Origin: Clostridia bacterium
Lineage (GTDB): Bacteria; Bacillota; Clostridia; Oscillospirales; CAG-272
Direction: 5' to 3'
Length of the DNA: 6,380 nt
NCBI GenBank assembly: GCA_017624795.1
Contig: JAGAMJ010000126.1
Span: 1 to 6,380 of the forward strand
Positions 1 to 6,380 of this stretch are shown piece by piece (position 1 is the first letter of the stretch; each line of letters opens with the position of its first letter). The notes beneath the pieces were generated by a model, which saw nothing but the letters and a program-made list of their open reading frames with translations, had not been told where the DNA came from and did not search any database. The translations under genes were made by a program, and so were the position numbers.

Positions 1-1
1 C

Positions 2-331
2 GATGCGTACAAAAACGATACGCTTTGCCGCTTCAAGTTTACCGCCGCGGGCTACGAGGCGCTTTTCACGCTGCTTTCTACCGTTTCAAGCAAAAAATGG
101 CCGCTGACGGTACCGAAAAGCTTGCCCATTCTGCTCTTTGCGGGCGATATGGACCCCGTGGGCGATTACGGCAAGGGTGTGCGGCAGATCTATGACCGTC
201 TGGTGGCTGCGGGCTGCGAGCGCGTGGCGATCAAGCTCTACGCGGGCGGGCGGCACGAGATGCACAACGAACTCAACCGTGACGAGGTCTTTGCCGACCT
301 TGCGGCATTTTTGGAGGACGCTTTGAAATGA
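2..331 (+). CDS. alpha/beta hydrolase (lysophospholipase / serine aminopeptidase S33-like), C-terminal part only
   Basis: This is the 3' end of a gene that starts left of the window; the frame is open from base 2 to the TGA at 329-331, giving about 109 residues. The visible part carries the last two members of an alpha/beta-hydrolase triad. The acid lies in the GDMDPVGDYGKGV segment (the Asp of MDP at 152-154), and the histidine in GGRHEMHNE (His codon 254-256). Both are typical of the lysophospholipase/monoglyceride-lipase-like hydrolases. The nucleophile serine elbow (GxSxG) should lie upstream and cannot be seen. A short internal TTG at 122 opens a smaller frame, but coding clearly continues upstream of it (residues such as FKFTAAGYEALF), so it is not the start. 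The probable role is hydrolysis of a small ester or lipid in the cytoplasm; the substrate cannot be told. The stop overlaps the next gene's ATG by four bases. Confidence 0.85.
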   Translation, partial: DAYKNDTLCRFKFTAAGYEALFTLLSTVSSKKWPLTVPKSLPILLFAGDMDPVGDYGKGVRQIYDRLVAAGCERVAIKLYAGGRHEMHNELNRDEVFADLAAFLEDALK

Positions 332-774
332 GCTTTGAAAGGATCAAGCAGACCAAAGGGCGCGTGCTTGGGGTAGATTTCGGCGAGGCGCGCACAGGGC
401 TTGCCATTTCCGATGCGGCGCGGCTTCTTGCGTCGGGCATCGGCAATATCGCGGGCGGCGGACTTGAAAAGACCGCCGACGCCATCGTTTCGGCAGCAAG
501 CGAGCATAACGCCGTTGGCGTGGTGCTGGGGCTGCCCGTGAATATGAACGGGACCGAGGGACCGCGCGCCGAGCGCGCACGCCGCCTTGCCGAGCTGATC
601 GCCGAGCGTGCGCCCGATCTGCCCGTGGCACTGATGGATGAGCGCATGACCACCATGGCGGCAAGCCGCTTTCTCAATGAAACTAACACCAGGGGCAAAA
701 AGCGCAAGGGCGTGATCGACACGCTTTCCGCGCAGATCATTTTGCAAAACGCCCTGGACCGATTGAAGCAGTAA
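328..774 (+). CDS. ruvX: RuvX/YqgF-family putative Holliday junction resolvase / pre-16S rRNA nuclease
   Basis: The 148-residue product is about the usual length for YqgF (roughly 140-150 residues) and has the family's RNase H-fold motifs in order: GVDFGEARTGLA (15-26, acidic D17), VVLGLPVNMNGTEGP (65-79), MDERMTT (103-109, with E105) and DTLSAQIILQ (131-140, D131). D17, E105 and D131 fit the metal-binding carboxylates. Family members are known as essential nucleases in 16S rRNA 5'-end maturation and were proposed as Holliday junction resolvases; which activity dominates here cannot be read from sequence. The ATG at 328 overlaps the hydrolase stop as ATGA. A GGAGG at 313-317 lies 10 bases upstream, inside the hydrolase gene, supporting this start. 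In many Clostridia ruvX sits near alaS; here it follows a hydrolase and precedes a metallopeptidase. Confidence 0.93.
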   Translation: MSFERIKQTKGRVLGVDFGEARTGLAISDAARLLASGIGNIAGGGLEKTADAIVSAASEHNAVGVVLGLPVNMNGTEGPRAERARRLAELIAERAPDLPVALMDERMTTMAASRFLNETNTRGKKRKGVIDTLSAQIILQNALDRLKQ

Positions 775-1505
775 TGGGTACAAAAATCGAGAACCGTGTA
801 CTGAAAATCGGGGAAGAAGTGCTTTCCTTTGAGCTGGAACGCAAAAAAATAAAGCGCCTCAATCTGCGCGTGCGGCGGGACGGAACGGTGCATATTTCGG
901 CACCCGTGCAGATGTCGATGACCTTTATTGAGAATTTTCTGCGCGAAAAAAGCGCGTGGATCCAAAACGCCCGCTCGCGTGTGCAGGCACGAAAGGCAGA
1001 GCCCCTTTCGCTTGTCGACGGGGAAGTGATCCCGATCGAGGGTGTGCCCCACACGCTCCTTGTGAAAAGGGGCAAGCAAGGCGTCAGGCGCCTTGACGGT
1101 ATGCTGATCCTGACCGTCAGGGATCCGCTGGACGGCGCGGAGCGCACGCGTGTGTTCCGCCGCTTTTTGAGCGATGAGGCAAGCCGCGTGCTCACCGAGC
1201 GCGCAAGAGCCATCTACCCGTATTTCGCGCCCCGTGTTGCTGCTTTTCCCGCACTTTCCTTTCGGTGGATGAAGTCGCGTTGGGGTTCTTGCACCGCCGC
1301 AAAAAACCGTATCACACTCAACGAAAAGCTGCTGTTCGTCGCGCCCGCGCTTGCCGATTACGTGATCTTTCACGAGTTTTGTCATTTTCGCTATCAGGAT
1401 CACTCGGCGGCGTTTTACGCGCATCTTGCAAGCTTTTTGCCCGACCATCAAGCGCGCCGAAAGGCGCTGCGCGCGGCGACAATTCCCACGCTTTTTGAGG
1501 TCTAA
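774..1505 (+). CDS. YgjP-type (DUF45, WLM/M48-like) zinc metallopeptidase
   Basis: The 243-residue protein has the DUF45/YgjP layout. An N-terminal beta-rich part includes KRLNLRVRRDGTVHISAP (27-44), and a helical stretch follows (FLREKSAWI, 55-63). The signature WGSC is at 170-173, then NRITLNEKLLF (178-188), the zinc motif HEFCH (200-204) and a third histidine in DHSAAFY (H210). The two histidines of HExxH plus H210 fit the zinc ligands and E201 the catalytic base. There is no signal peptide or membrane segment, so it is probably cytoplasmic. The family is widespread and its natural substrate is poorly known. The ATG shares one base with the ruvX stop (TAATG), and no good Shine-Dalgarno site is visible, so translation probably depends on ribosomes finishing ruvX. 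It is the last gene before the terminator at 1524-1567. Confidence 0.9.
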   Translation: MGTKIENRVLKIGEEVLSFELERKKIKRLNLRVRRDGTVHISAPVQMSMTFIENFLREKSAWIQNARSRVQARKAEPLSLVDGEVIPIEGVPHTLLVKRGKQGVRRLDGMLILTVRDPLDGAERTRVFRRFLSDEASRVLTERARAIYPYFAPRVAAFPALSFRWMKSRWGSCTAAKNRITLNEKLLFVAPALADYVIFHEFCHFRYQDHSAAFYAHLASFLPDHQARRKALRAATIPTLFEV

Positions 1506-1523
1506 ACTGCTGAAAAATAAATT

Positions 1524-1567
1524 AAAACGCAGACTTGATGCTTTTTACGGCATCAAGTCTGCGTTTT
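1524..1567. terminator. bidirectional intrinsic terminator between convergent operons
   Basis: Bases 1524-1541 and 1550-1567 are perfect inverted repeats of 18 bp, with an 8-base loop at 1542-1549 (TTTTTACG). On the + strand the right arm runs into a T-tract (1564-1569). On the - strand the A-rich left flank (AAAAATAAATTAAAA, 1513-1527) gives a U-rich tail. It can therefore stop transcription from both sides: the metallopeptidase operon ending at 1505 and the trk operon ending at 1553. The stop codon of the - strand gene (1553-1555) lies inside the right arm. Confidence 0.93.
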
Positions 1568-2563
1568 TTGATCGCTATACTCTTTAAGAATTTTCTCGTC
1601 AACAGTAGTAAAGCATGGAAGCAGGTGCTTTTCCTCGTCCCTTTGCTTGACGTTCTGCGCCGAGATCTCTTTATTGCAAAACGAGAATTCCAGCTGCAAG
1701 GGAAGGACGCTCTTTGGGTTCCAAAGCACTGCAAACAGGTCGTCGCGCTCGGGAGCTTTGCTTTGCAGCTGCTCGATCTCAGGCAGGGCGCACTCCACGG
1801 GGTCGCAGGCAAGATATGCGTGCAGTATGGGTCCCTCGTGGGCGTGGCGAGATCCTTCCAGTGCGACCGCGCGGTCCCTTGTGATGCGGTGCGCCAGCAA
1901 AAACACGCAAAAGGCGGTGCCGGTCAAAAGATCAAGGTCCGTCGTATCAAAGGGCTCGTAGCCAAAGCCCGTGAGGTCATAGTCAAGGCGGCAGCCGCAC
2001 AGCACTGCCATATGGGAAAGCCGCGCCGCTACGGTGGCGACCTCCGTATCAAAATTGCCGCTTTCATGCTTTTCCAAAAACAGCGGAAGATGCATACGCG
2101 CGATCCATTTGGAAAGCAGCGCGTAGCTCTGCTCGTCCAAGGGCTCACCCGACACGCGGCTCTCGCCTGACAGCTGCACGTGCCACGCTTCCAGCACGTC
2201 GGCGAACGCCGCGGGGGCTTCCAGACAGCTTTTTACGTCGCCCTGCGGCACGACCGCGACCAGCAGACGGGTGCGGGCGAAAAACTGAAAAAGGATCAGC
2301 ACGGGACGCCCTCCCGCCCGCATCAAAAGCGAGTCCTCGCTGATCGACGCCTTCATACGGTCAAGGGCATCAAGCTCCTCGCAGCTTGCGGGGAAACGGG
2401 TAAAAAAGCGATCGCCGATACGGGGCGCTTCGGCATCGGGCGCGTCGGCTTCGCGAAGCCCCACGACAGTGAGATCTTCATCGAGCAGATAGATGCTTTC
2501 CTCAAAGCGATCCGATCTGCCGTCTGCCGAGCCGATGCGATCGGCATAAGAAAGAATAGGCAT
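1553..2563 (-). CDS. hypothetical protein, possible PAS-like plus degenerate histidine-kinase-like fold, last gene of trk operon
   Basis: I do not recognise a named family for this 336-residue protein. It has no signal peptide or clear membrane segment, so it is likely cytoplasmic. Residues 23-37 (SIYLLDEDLTVVGLR) and 86-106 (beta-strand-rich) have the look of a PAS-type sensor fold. Residues 171-254 follow the order of a histidine-kinase ATPase domain: NFDTEVATVAARLSHMAVLC, then CRLDYDLTG (191-199), then a helix LDLLTGTAFCVFLLAHR (210-226), then strands up to CDP (253-255). However, the N-box asparagine and G-box glycines are not evident, and no phosphoacceptor H-box is convincing. This resemblance is an inference by eye. 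The start is well supported: AAGGAG at 2570-2575 lies 6 bases upstream of the ATG, 18 bases after the trkH stop, which implies co-transcription. Nine cysteines are scattered through it, including CGC at 189-191. The stop lies inside the terminator stem. Confidence 0.85.
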   Translation of the reverse strand: MPILSYADRIGSADGRSDRFEESIYLLDEDLTVVGLREADAPDAEAPRIGDRFFTRFPASCEELDALDRMKASISEDSLLMRAGGRPVLILFQFFARTRLLVAVVPQGDVKSCLEAPAAFADVLEAWHVQLSGESRVSGEPLDEQSYALLSKWIARMHLPLFLEKHESGNFDTEVATVAARLSHMAVLCGCRLDYDLTGFGYEPFDTTDLDLLTGTAFCVFLLAHRITRDRAVALEGSRHAHEGPILHAYLACDPVECALPEIEQLQSKAPERDDLFAVLWNPKSVLPLQLEFSFCNKEISAQNVKQRDEEKHLLPCFTTVDEKILKEYSDQKTQT

Positions 2564-2581
2564 ACGTTGCTCCTTTTTTCG

Positions 2582-4018
2582 TTATGATTTCTTCCACGTG
2601 GTGGGGGCAAACAAAAGCAGCATGGGAAGCAGCTCCAAGCGGCCTGCCAGCATATCAAAAATCAGCACCAGCTTTGAAAGGGGCGAGAAAAAGGCGAAAT
2701 TGTAGGTAGGGCCCACTGCATTAAGACCGGGACCGATATTGTTTATAGTTGCCGCCACCGCTGTGAAATTGGTGGGCAGATCGTAATTGTCGATCGACAC
2801 GATCAGCACCGAGCAAACGAAGACCAGCATAAAGCAAACAAGAAAAACAAGGGAAGAACGCACCACGGTTTGTTCAACGGGCTTACCGTCCATGGTGATC
2901 TTTTTGACTTGCTTTGGATGGATCGCGGTGCGAAGCTCACGCACGGCGGTTTTGAAATAAATGATGATGCGCGATACCTTAATTCCGCCGCCCGTGCTGC
3001 CCGCACAGGCACCGATGAACATCAAAAGAACGAGAATGGCACGGGAAAGCTGGGGCCAAAGATTAAAATCGACCGTGGCAAAGCCGGTTGTTGAAATGAT
3101 GGAGGATACGGTAAAGAAGGCGTGGCGAAGTGCCTCACCCACTGTGCTGAACATACCGCGGATATTCAAGGTGATCACGGTAACCGCTGCGGCAACGATC
3201 ACCAAAAAGGTGCGGATCTCACAAGTAAAGGAATCTTTGAATCTGCCCTTTAACACTAGGAAATAGGAACTGAAATTCAGCGAAAAGAGCAGCATAAACA
3301 CGCCCACAACGACTTGAAGAAAGGGCGAAAAGCCGTTCATGCTGTCACTGTGCGGAGCAAAGCCGCCTGTGCCGGCAGTGGCAAAGGCAGTATTGAGCGC
3401 GTCAAAGGCGCTCATGCCACCGCACAACAGTATCACGAACTCCAACAAGGTCAAGGCGAAATAAATCCCGTAAAGAAGCAGCGCTGTGGTTCTGACACGG
3501 GGCACCAGCTTACTGACCGACGGCCCCGGGCTTTCCGCGCGCATGATGTACATGTTACGTCCGCCGCTTAAAGGAAGAAACGCCATGATAAAGACAAGCA
3601 CTCCCATGCCGCCCACCCAGTGGGTAAAGGAGCGCCACATCAGGATCGAACGGGGCAGGATATCGACGTTGTTAAAGATCGACGCGCCCGTGGTGGTAAA
3701 GCCCGAAACGGTTTCAAAAAGCGCGTCCACAAAGGAGGTCGTCGCACCCGTGAGCATAAAGGGGATCGCGCCGAAAAGAGAAAGGACGATCCAGCTCAGC
3801 GACACGATGACAAAGCCGTCGCGCGAGCGCAGCGAGGTATTTTTGGGCTTTTTGAAGATCAAAAGCGCACTGACAACGACGCAAATGGCAATAGACAGGA
3901 GAAAGCTCTTGACTGCTTGCTCGCCGTAGATCAGCGCCGTTAGAGAGGGGACGAGCAAAAAACCCGCCTCAAACAGCAATATCCAACCGAGGATATAGGT
4001 GATCATTCGATAATTCAT
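2582..4018 (-). CDS. trkH: TrkH family potassium uptake protein, membrane-translocating subunit
   Basis: The 478-residue polytopic membrane protein has the length and four-repeat (M1-P-M2) plan of TrkH, the K+-conducting subunit that works with TrkA. The four selectivity-filter loops are visible: SGFTTTGAS (105-113, G111), ATAGTGGFAPH (213-223), ISTTGFATVDF (308-318, G312) and NNIGPGLNAVGP (426-437, G429). HWVGGMG (133-139) is a family hallmark. GACAGSTGGGIKVSR (336-350) matches the flexible glycine-rich intramembrane gate of the third repeat. The C-terminal LAGRLELLPMLLLF (457-470) is also typical. All four filter glycines are present, so the protein looks functional. GAGG at 4028-4031, within the last codons of trkA, is 9 bases from the ATG and supports the start; the gap from trkA is 6 bases. 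Confidence 0.96.
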   Translation of the reverse strand: MNYRMITYILGWILLFEAGFLLVPSLTALIYGEQAVKSFLLSIAICVVVSALLIFKKPKNTSLRSRDGFVIVSLSWIVLSLFGAIPFMLTGATTSFVDALFETVSGFTTTGASIFNNVDILPRSILMWRSFTHWVGGMGVLVFIMAFLPLSGGRNMYIMRAESPGPSVSKLVPRVRTTALLLYGIYFALTLLEFVILLCGGMSAFDALNTAFATAGTGGFAPHSDSMNGFSPFLQVVVGVFMLLFSLNFSSYFLVLKGRFKDSFTCEIRTFLVIVAAAVTVITLNIRGMFSTVGEALRHAFFTVSSIISTTGFATVDFNLWPQLSRAILVLLMFIGACAGSTGGGIKVSRIIIYFKTAVRELRTAIHPKQVKKITMDGKPVEQTVVRSSLVFLVCFMLVFVCSVLIVSIDNYDLPTNFTAVAATINNIGPGLNAVGPTYNFAFFSPLSKLVLIFDMLAGRLELLPMLLLFAPTTWKKS

Positions 4019-4024
4019 AGTGCT

Positions 4025-5380
4025 TTACCTCAACACGTCGGTGATGTCGTGCAATCCCATCAGCTCGGAAACGATCACCACGTGGTCGCCCGGCAAAATG
4101 CAGTCCTGACCGCGGGGAATGATGACCTTTTGCCCGCGCAGGATCGAAGCGATTAGCACGTTTTTCTTGAACGCCAGCTCCGACAGGGGCTTGCCTGTGA
4201 TCAGCGATCCCTCTTTCACGATAAATTCGGACGCCTCGACCTTGCCCTTGATGACGTTGTAAAGCGTTTCCACGTTTGAGCCGATGGTGTTCTTCATCGC
4301 GCGTATGTAGCGCACGATCACATCGGACGCAATATTCTTGGGGTAAATGATGGAATCCAGATCCAATTGATCGACAAGATCCGAAAAATCAAAACGGTTG
4401 ATCTTGGTCACAAGCTTGCCTTTGCCAACGCGCTTCGCGAACAGCGACAGCAAAATATTTTCTTCATCCATATTGGTCAGCGCTACGAAGGCGCCCGTGC
4501 GCTCGATCCCTTCCTCGATCAGGATCTCCTGATCGCCCGCGTTGCCGTGAATGACCGTTGCGTCGGGGAACAGGGTGCAAAGCTCCTCGCACACCCGTGC
4601 CTCTTTTTCAATGATCTTCACTGCCATGCCGTCACGCAGCAGCATATCGCACAGATAATGCGCGGTCTTGCCGCCGCCCGCGATGATCACGTCCTTTACC
4701 GAACGGGTGCGGTAAGAGATCTTGGTGAAAAAGTCGGCGGCGCTTTTGGGCGAGGCGATCAGCGAGATCACGTCCTTGCCCTCAAACACCAGATCGCCCT
4801 TGGCGATATATGCCTCGGCGTCGCGCTCTACGGTGCAGATCAGCACGTCGGGGTGCAGCTGTGCCGCCATTTCCCGCACCGACATGCCCACCAAGGGGCT
4901 GTCCACGGGCAAACGGAACTTGACCAGCTCCACGCGTCCGCCCGCAAAGGTGTCGATCTTCATCGCGGAGGGGAAGCGCAGAACGCGCGCGATCTCCTCG
5001 GCGGCGGCGTATTGCGGATTGATGACCATCGCAAGTCCCAGCTCGTCCTTTAAGTAAGACGCCTCGGTGCTGTATTCGGGCTGCTTGACACGCGCGATCG
5101 CGTGGCAGTGCCCCGATTTCCGTGCGACGATGCAGCAAAGCAGATTCAATTCATCAGAGCCCGTGACCGCGATCAGAAGGTCGGCGTCGTCGATGCCTGC
5201 CTCTTGTTGAATGGCGTGGGTGGCGCCGTTGCCGACCACGCCCATCACGTCCAGACGGGTAGAGATCTCCTGTACCTTTTCGGGAGAAATGTCCACCACG
5301 GTAATGTTATTGCCCTCCTCGTCCAGCTGCTCGGCAAGGTTCTGGCCGATCTTGCCGCAGCCGACGATGATGATATTCAT
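4025..5380 (-). CDS. trkA: Trk system potassium transporter TrkA, NAD(H)-binding regulatory subunit
   Basis: This cytoplasmic protein gates TrkH in response to bound nucleotide. It has the full duplicated RCK plan: RCK_N1 (1-120, Rossmann motif VGCGKIG at 6-12 and acidic D30 after strand 2), RCK_C1 (about 140-222), RCK_N2 (about 230-350, IAGGGKTAHYL at 233-243 and E258) and RCK_C2 (about 370-451). The 451 residues are close to E. coli TrkA (458). I place the start at the ATG at 5380, because family proteins begin directly at MNIIIVGCGKIG and AGGA at 5388-5391 lies 7 bases upstream. An in-frame ATG at 5413 would add 11 residues (MKNLHRKQEGS). It has an AAGGAG 12 bases upstream, so it cannot be excluded. 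trkH follows after 6 bases. The second Rossmann loop has GGGKTA rather than GxGxxG, common in the second half of duplicated TrkA proteins. Confidence 0.96.
   Translation of the reverse strand: MNIIIVGCGKIGQNLAEQLDEEGNNITVVDISPEKVQEISTRLDVMGVVGNGATHAIQQEAGIDDADLLIAVTGSDELNLLCCIVARKSGHCHAIARVKQPEYSTEASYLKDELGLAMVINPQYAAAEEIARVLRFPSAMKIDTFAGGRVELVKFRLPVDSPLVGMSVREMAAQLHPDVLICTVERDAEAYIAKGDLVFEGKDVISLIASPKSAADFFTKISYRTRSVKDVIIAGGGKTAHYLCDMLLRDGMAVKIIEKEARVCEELCTLFPDATVIHGNAGDQEILIEEGIERTGAFVALTNMDEENILLSLFAKRVGKGKLVTKINRFDFSDLVDQLDLDSIIYPKNIASDVIVRYIRAMKNTIGSNVETLYNVIKGKVEASEFIVKEGSLITGKPLSELAFKKNVLIASILRGQKVIIPRGQDCILPGDHVVIVSELMGLHDITDVLR
4028..4031 (-). promoter_or_regulatory. trkH Shine-Dalgarno site embedded in the end of trkA
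   Basis: On the - strand TTGAGGTAAAGCACTATG joins the two genes. GAGG forms part of the last two sense codons of trkA (TTG AGG), immediately before its TAA, and lies 9 bases from the trkH ATG. The layout favours translational coupling of the two Trk subunits. Confidence 0.7.
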
Positions 5381-5387
5381 ACTGCCT

Positions 5388-5391
5388 TCCT
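5388..5391 (-). promoter_or_regulatory. Shine-Dalgarno site (AGGA) for the preferred trkA start at 5380
   Basis: On the - strand AGGAAGGCAGT precedes the ATG at 5380, giving AGGA with a 7-base spacer. This decides the start in favour of the shorter product. The competing upstream ATG at 5413 has a longer motif, AAGGAG at 5426-5431, but with a 12-base spacer, and a second AAGGA at 5417-5421 with only 3 bases of spacer. Confidence 0.6.
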
Positions 5392-5431
5392 GCTTTCTGT
5401 GGAGGTTTTTCATAGATCCTTATAGCTCCTT

Positions 5432-6313
5432 TTAAGGTTGACGTTGCGTTTCTTTCGTTGAGGCGTCTGCTTCGTTTTGCTCCGTATTATCGCCCTCGCC
5501 CGAAAAGACGGGGATAAATTGACCCGCGATGATGCCCCTTCCGCGGCGCTTCACGTAAAAATAGCCGATCACGCTGAAAACGGCGGCGCCGATGAAGTTC
5601 ACGAACAGATCCTCCATGGTGTCGGCAAGCCCCACGTCCAGATATCCCGCCATCTCAACGATCTGCCCGTCTGCTGTGTAAATGACGCTTTTTTGAATGT
5701 CGTACAGATGTGTGACCTTCTCGCCCAGCGCGTTTGGCAGGGATACGGTATCAATGCCCGAAAGCACCAGATCCTTTTGCATATCGGTGTGCAGCAGTGT
5801 GTCGGCGGCGTACTCGAAAAACTCCCACATCACGCCGACCGTCATCGAAAAGCAAAAGGCGACGATGGCAAGGAAGACGGGTGAGAGAGCAAAGCGAAAG
5901 CGCTTGGACTTATTGAAGATATCGACAAGGCAAAAGCCGAACGCCGCGAACATAAAGCCGTTGAAGGCGTGAAGCATCAGATCCCAAAAGGGGAAGGTCT
6001 GATAAAAGTTGCCGATCTCACCCAGGATCTCGGCGCAGAACACGAAGGCGTAGGCAAGGATCTCAAGGGTGGTGGGAAGCTTGACACGAAAGCTCTTTTC
6101 GATGAACGGGGGGATCAGCAAAAGCGCCGATGCCAGCAGCCCCGTGAACAGGTTTTCATAGCGTCGCGCGATGATGCTGTGAACGATCACGCCAAGGATC
6201 AGGATCGAGAGCACAAGAAAAACGATATATGCCTTTTTGTCCTGCTTGATCTGGTCGATCAGCGTGATGAAAAAGGGCTTGCGCCGTGTTTTTGCTTTAT
6301 CCTTTTTTGACAT
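5432..6313 (-). CDS. multi-pass membrane protein resembling the YjdF/DUF2238 family, first gene of trk operon
   Basis: This 293-residue protein begins with a lysine-rich cytoplasmic tail (MSKKDKAKTRRK) and has about six hydrophobic segments, near 28-48, 53-73, 84-104, 111-132, 143-163 and 236-256. Conserved-looking polar motifs sit at the membrane edges: FWDLMLHAFNGF (109-120), MWEFFEYAAD (162-171) and LDVGLADTMEDLFVNFIGA (225-243). These buried or near-membrane Asp, His, Glu and Trp residues match my memory of YjdF/DUF2238 membrane proteins, whose function is unknown. A long soluble stretch (about 172-230) separates the fifth and sixth helices, longer than I would expect in short family members. 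The tail (272-293) is acidic, polar and probably disordered. AGGAG at 6320-6324, 6 bases from the ATG, fixes the start. trkA follows within 51 bases, so a role linked to K+ uptake or membrane state is possible but not shown. Confidence 0.85.
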   Translation of the reverse strand: MSKKDKAKTRRKPFFITLIDQIKQDKKAYIVFLVLSILILGVIVHSIIARRYENLFTGLLASALLLIPPFIEKSFRVKLPTTLEILAYAFVFCAEILGEIGNFYQTFPFWDLMLHAFNGFMFAAFGFCLVDIFNKSKRFRFALSPVFLAIVAFCFSMTVGVMWEFFEYAADTLLHTDMQKDLVLSGIDTVSLPNALGEKVTHLYDIQKSVIYTADGQIVEMAGYLDVGLADTMEDLFVNFIGAAVFSVIGYFYVKRRGRGIIAGQFIPVFSGEGDNTEQNEADASTKETQRQP

Positions 6314-6374
6314 TTTGATCTCCTTTTTGGGGGGTTGCTTTCATACCAAAGAAGTCAAAGCCGACTCTACACCC

Positions 6375-6380
6375 ATTATA
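6375..6380 (-). promoter_or_regulatory. probable -10 box (TATAAT) of the trk operon promoter
   Basis: The last six bases of the window read TATAAT on the - strand, a perfect sigma-70/sigma-A -10 hexamer. It is 61 bases upstream of the membrane-protein ATG. Transcription would start near 6366-6369, leaving a 5' leader of about 55 bases containing the strong AGGAG site. The matching -35 box would lie outside the window, so the call rests on the -10 alone and on its fitting position before the first gene. Confidence 0.55.

Noticed and set aside
273..1451. Long open frame on the - strand (392 codons) opposite ruvX and the metallopeptidase
   Set aside because: It lies wholly antisense to two genes with clear family motifs. 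Its product is rich in Arg, His, Ser and Cys with no recognisable domain. High-GC third positions on the sense strand commonly leave such frames open.
1535..2170. Open frame of 211 codons on the + strand starting in the terminator loop region
   Set aside because: It starts inside the terminator hairpin and is antisense to the 336-residue gene, which has a strong ribosome site and operon position. The product shows no motif.
4367..5053. Open frame of 228 codons on the + strand inside trkA
   Set aside because: It is antisense to the well-supported RCK domains of TrkA, has no ribosome site of note, and its His/Arg/Gln-rich product looks like an antisense shadow.
3900..5100. Very frequent GATC tetramers
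   Set aside because: They follow from heavy use of ATC and GAT codons and their neighbours in these genes; no regular spacing or palindrome array was seen.
6299..6344. Short upstream frame on the - strand (15 codons, from ATG at 6344) overlapping the start of the membrane protein gene
   Set aside because: It has no Shine-Dalgarno site before its ATG, and it overlaps the strong AGGAG of the real gene. Chance is the simplest explanation.
6353..6358. TTGACT on the - strand resembling a -35 box
   Set aside because: No -10-like hexamer lies about 17 bases downstream (that region is a C-run), while TATAAT at 6375-6380 is a better promoter element.

Overview
The window looks like ordinary chromosome from a moderately GC-rich member of the Clostridia (Firmicutes), probably an uncultured gut-type lineage near Oscillospirales or Christensenellales. 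The evidence is strong AGGAG-type Shine-Dalgarno sites before most genes, tightly packed operons, a two-RCK TrkA next to TrkH, and general protein character. The taxonomic call is inference; there is no rRNA or marker gene here. I see no mobile element, CRISPR array, tRNA or rRNA.

Two operons converge on one shared terminator. The left operon reads on the + strand (1-1505). It holds the 3' end of an alpha/beta hydrolase, then a RuvX/YqgF-family Holliday junction resolvase-like nuclease, then a YgjP-type (DUF45/M48-like) zinc metallopeptidase. The stops and starts overlap (ATGA, then TAATG), so the three are probably translationally coupled.

The right operon reads on the - strand (6380 down to 1553). 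A TATAAT -10 box sits at the right edge of the window. It is followed by a six-helix membrane protein resembling the YjdF/DUF2238 family, then TrkA (cytoplasmic NAD-binding regulator), TrkH (K+-translocating membrane subunit), and last a 336-residue protein of unknown function. Gaps between these genes are 6 to 51 bases, so they are likely co-transcribed. TrkA and TrkH together form a complete potassium uptake system. The last gene is the least understood: its layout suggests a PAS-like N-terminus and a degenerate histidine-kinase-like ATPase fold, a weak inference.

Between the operons lies an 18-bp perfect hairpin with a T-tract on either strand, a bidirectional terminator. Its right arm contains the last codons and the stop codon of the 336-residue gene. 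I found no convincing new defence or mobile system. The best leads are the unknown protein in the trk operon and the membrane protein that leads it.
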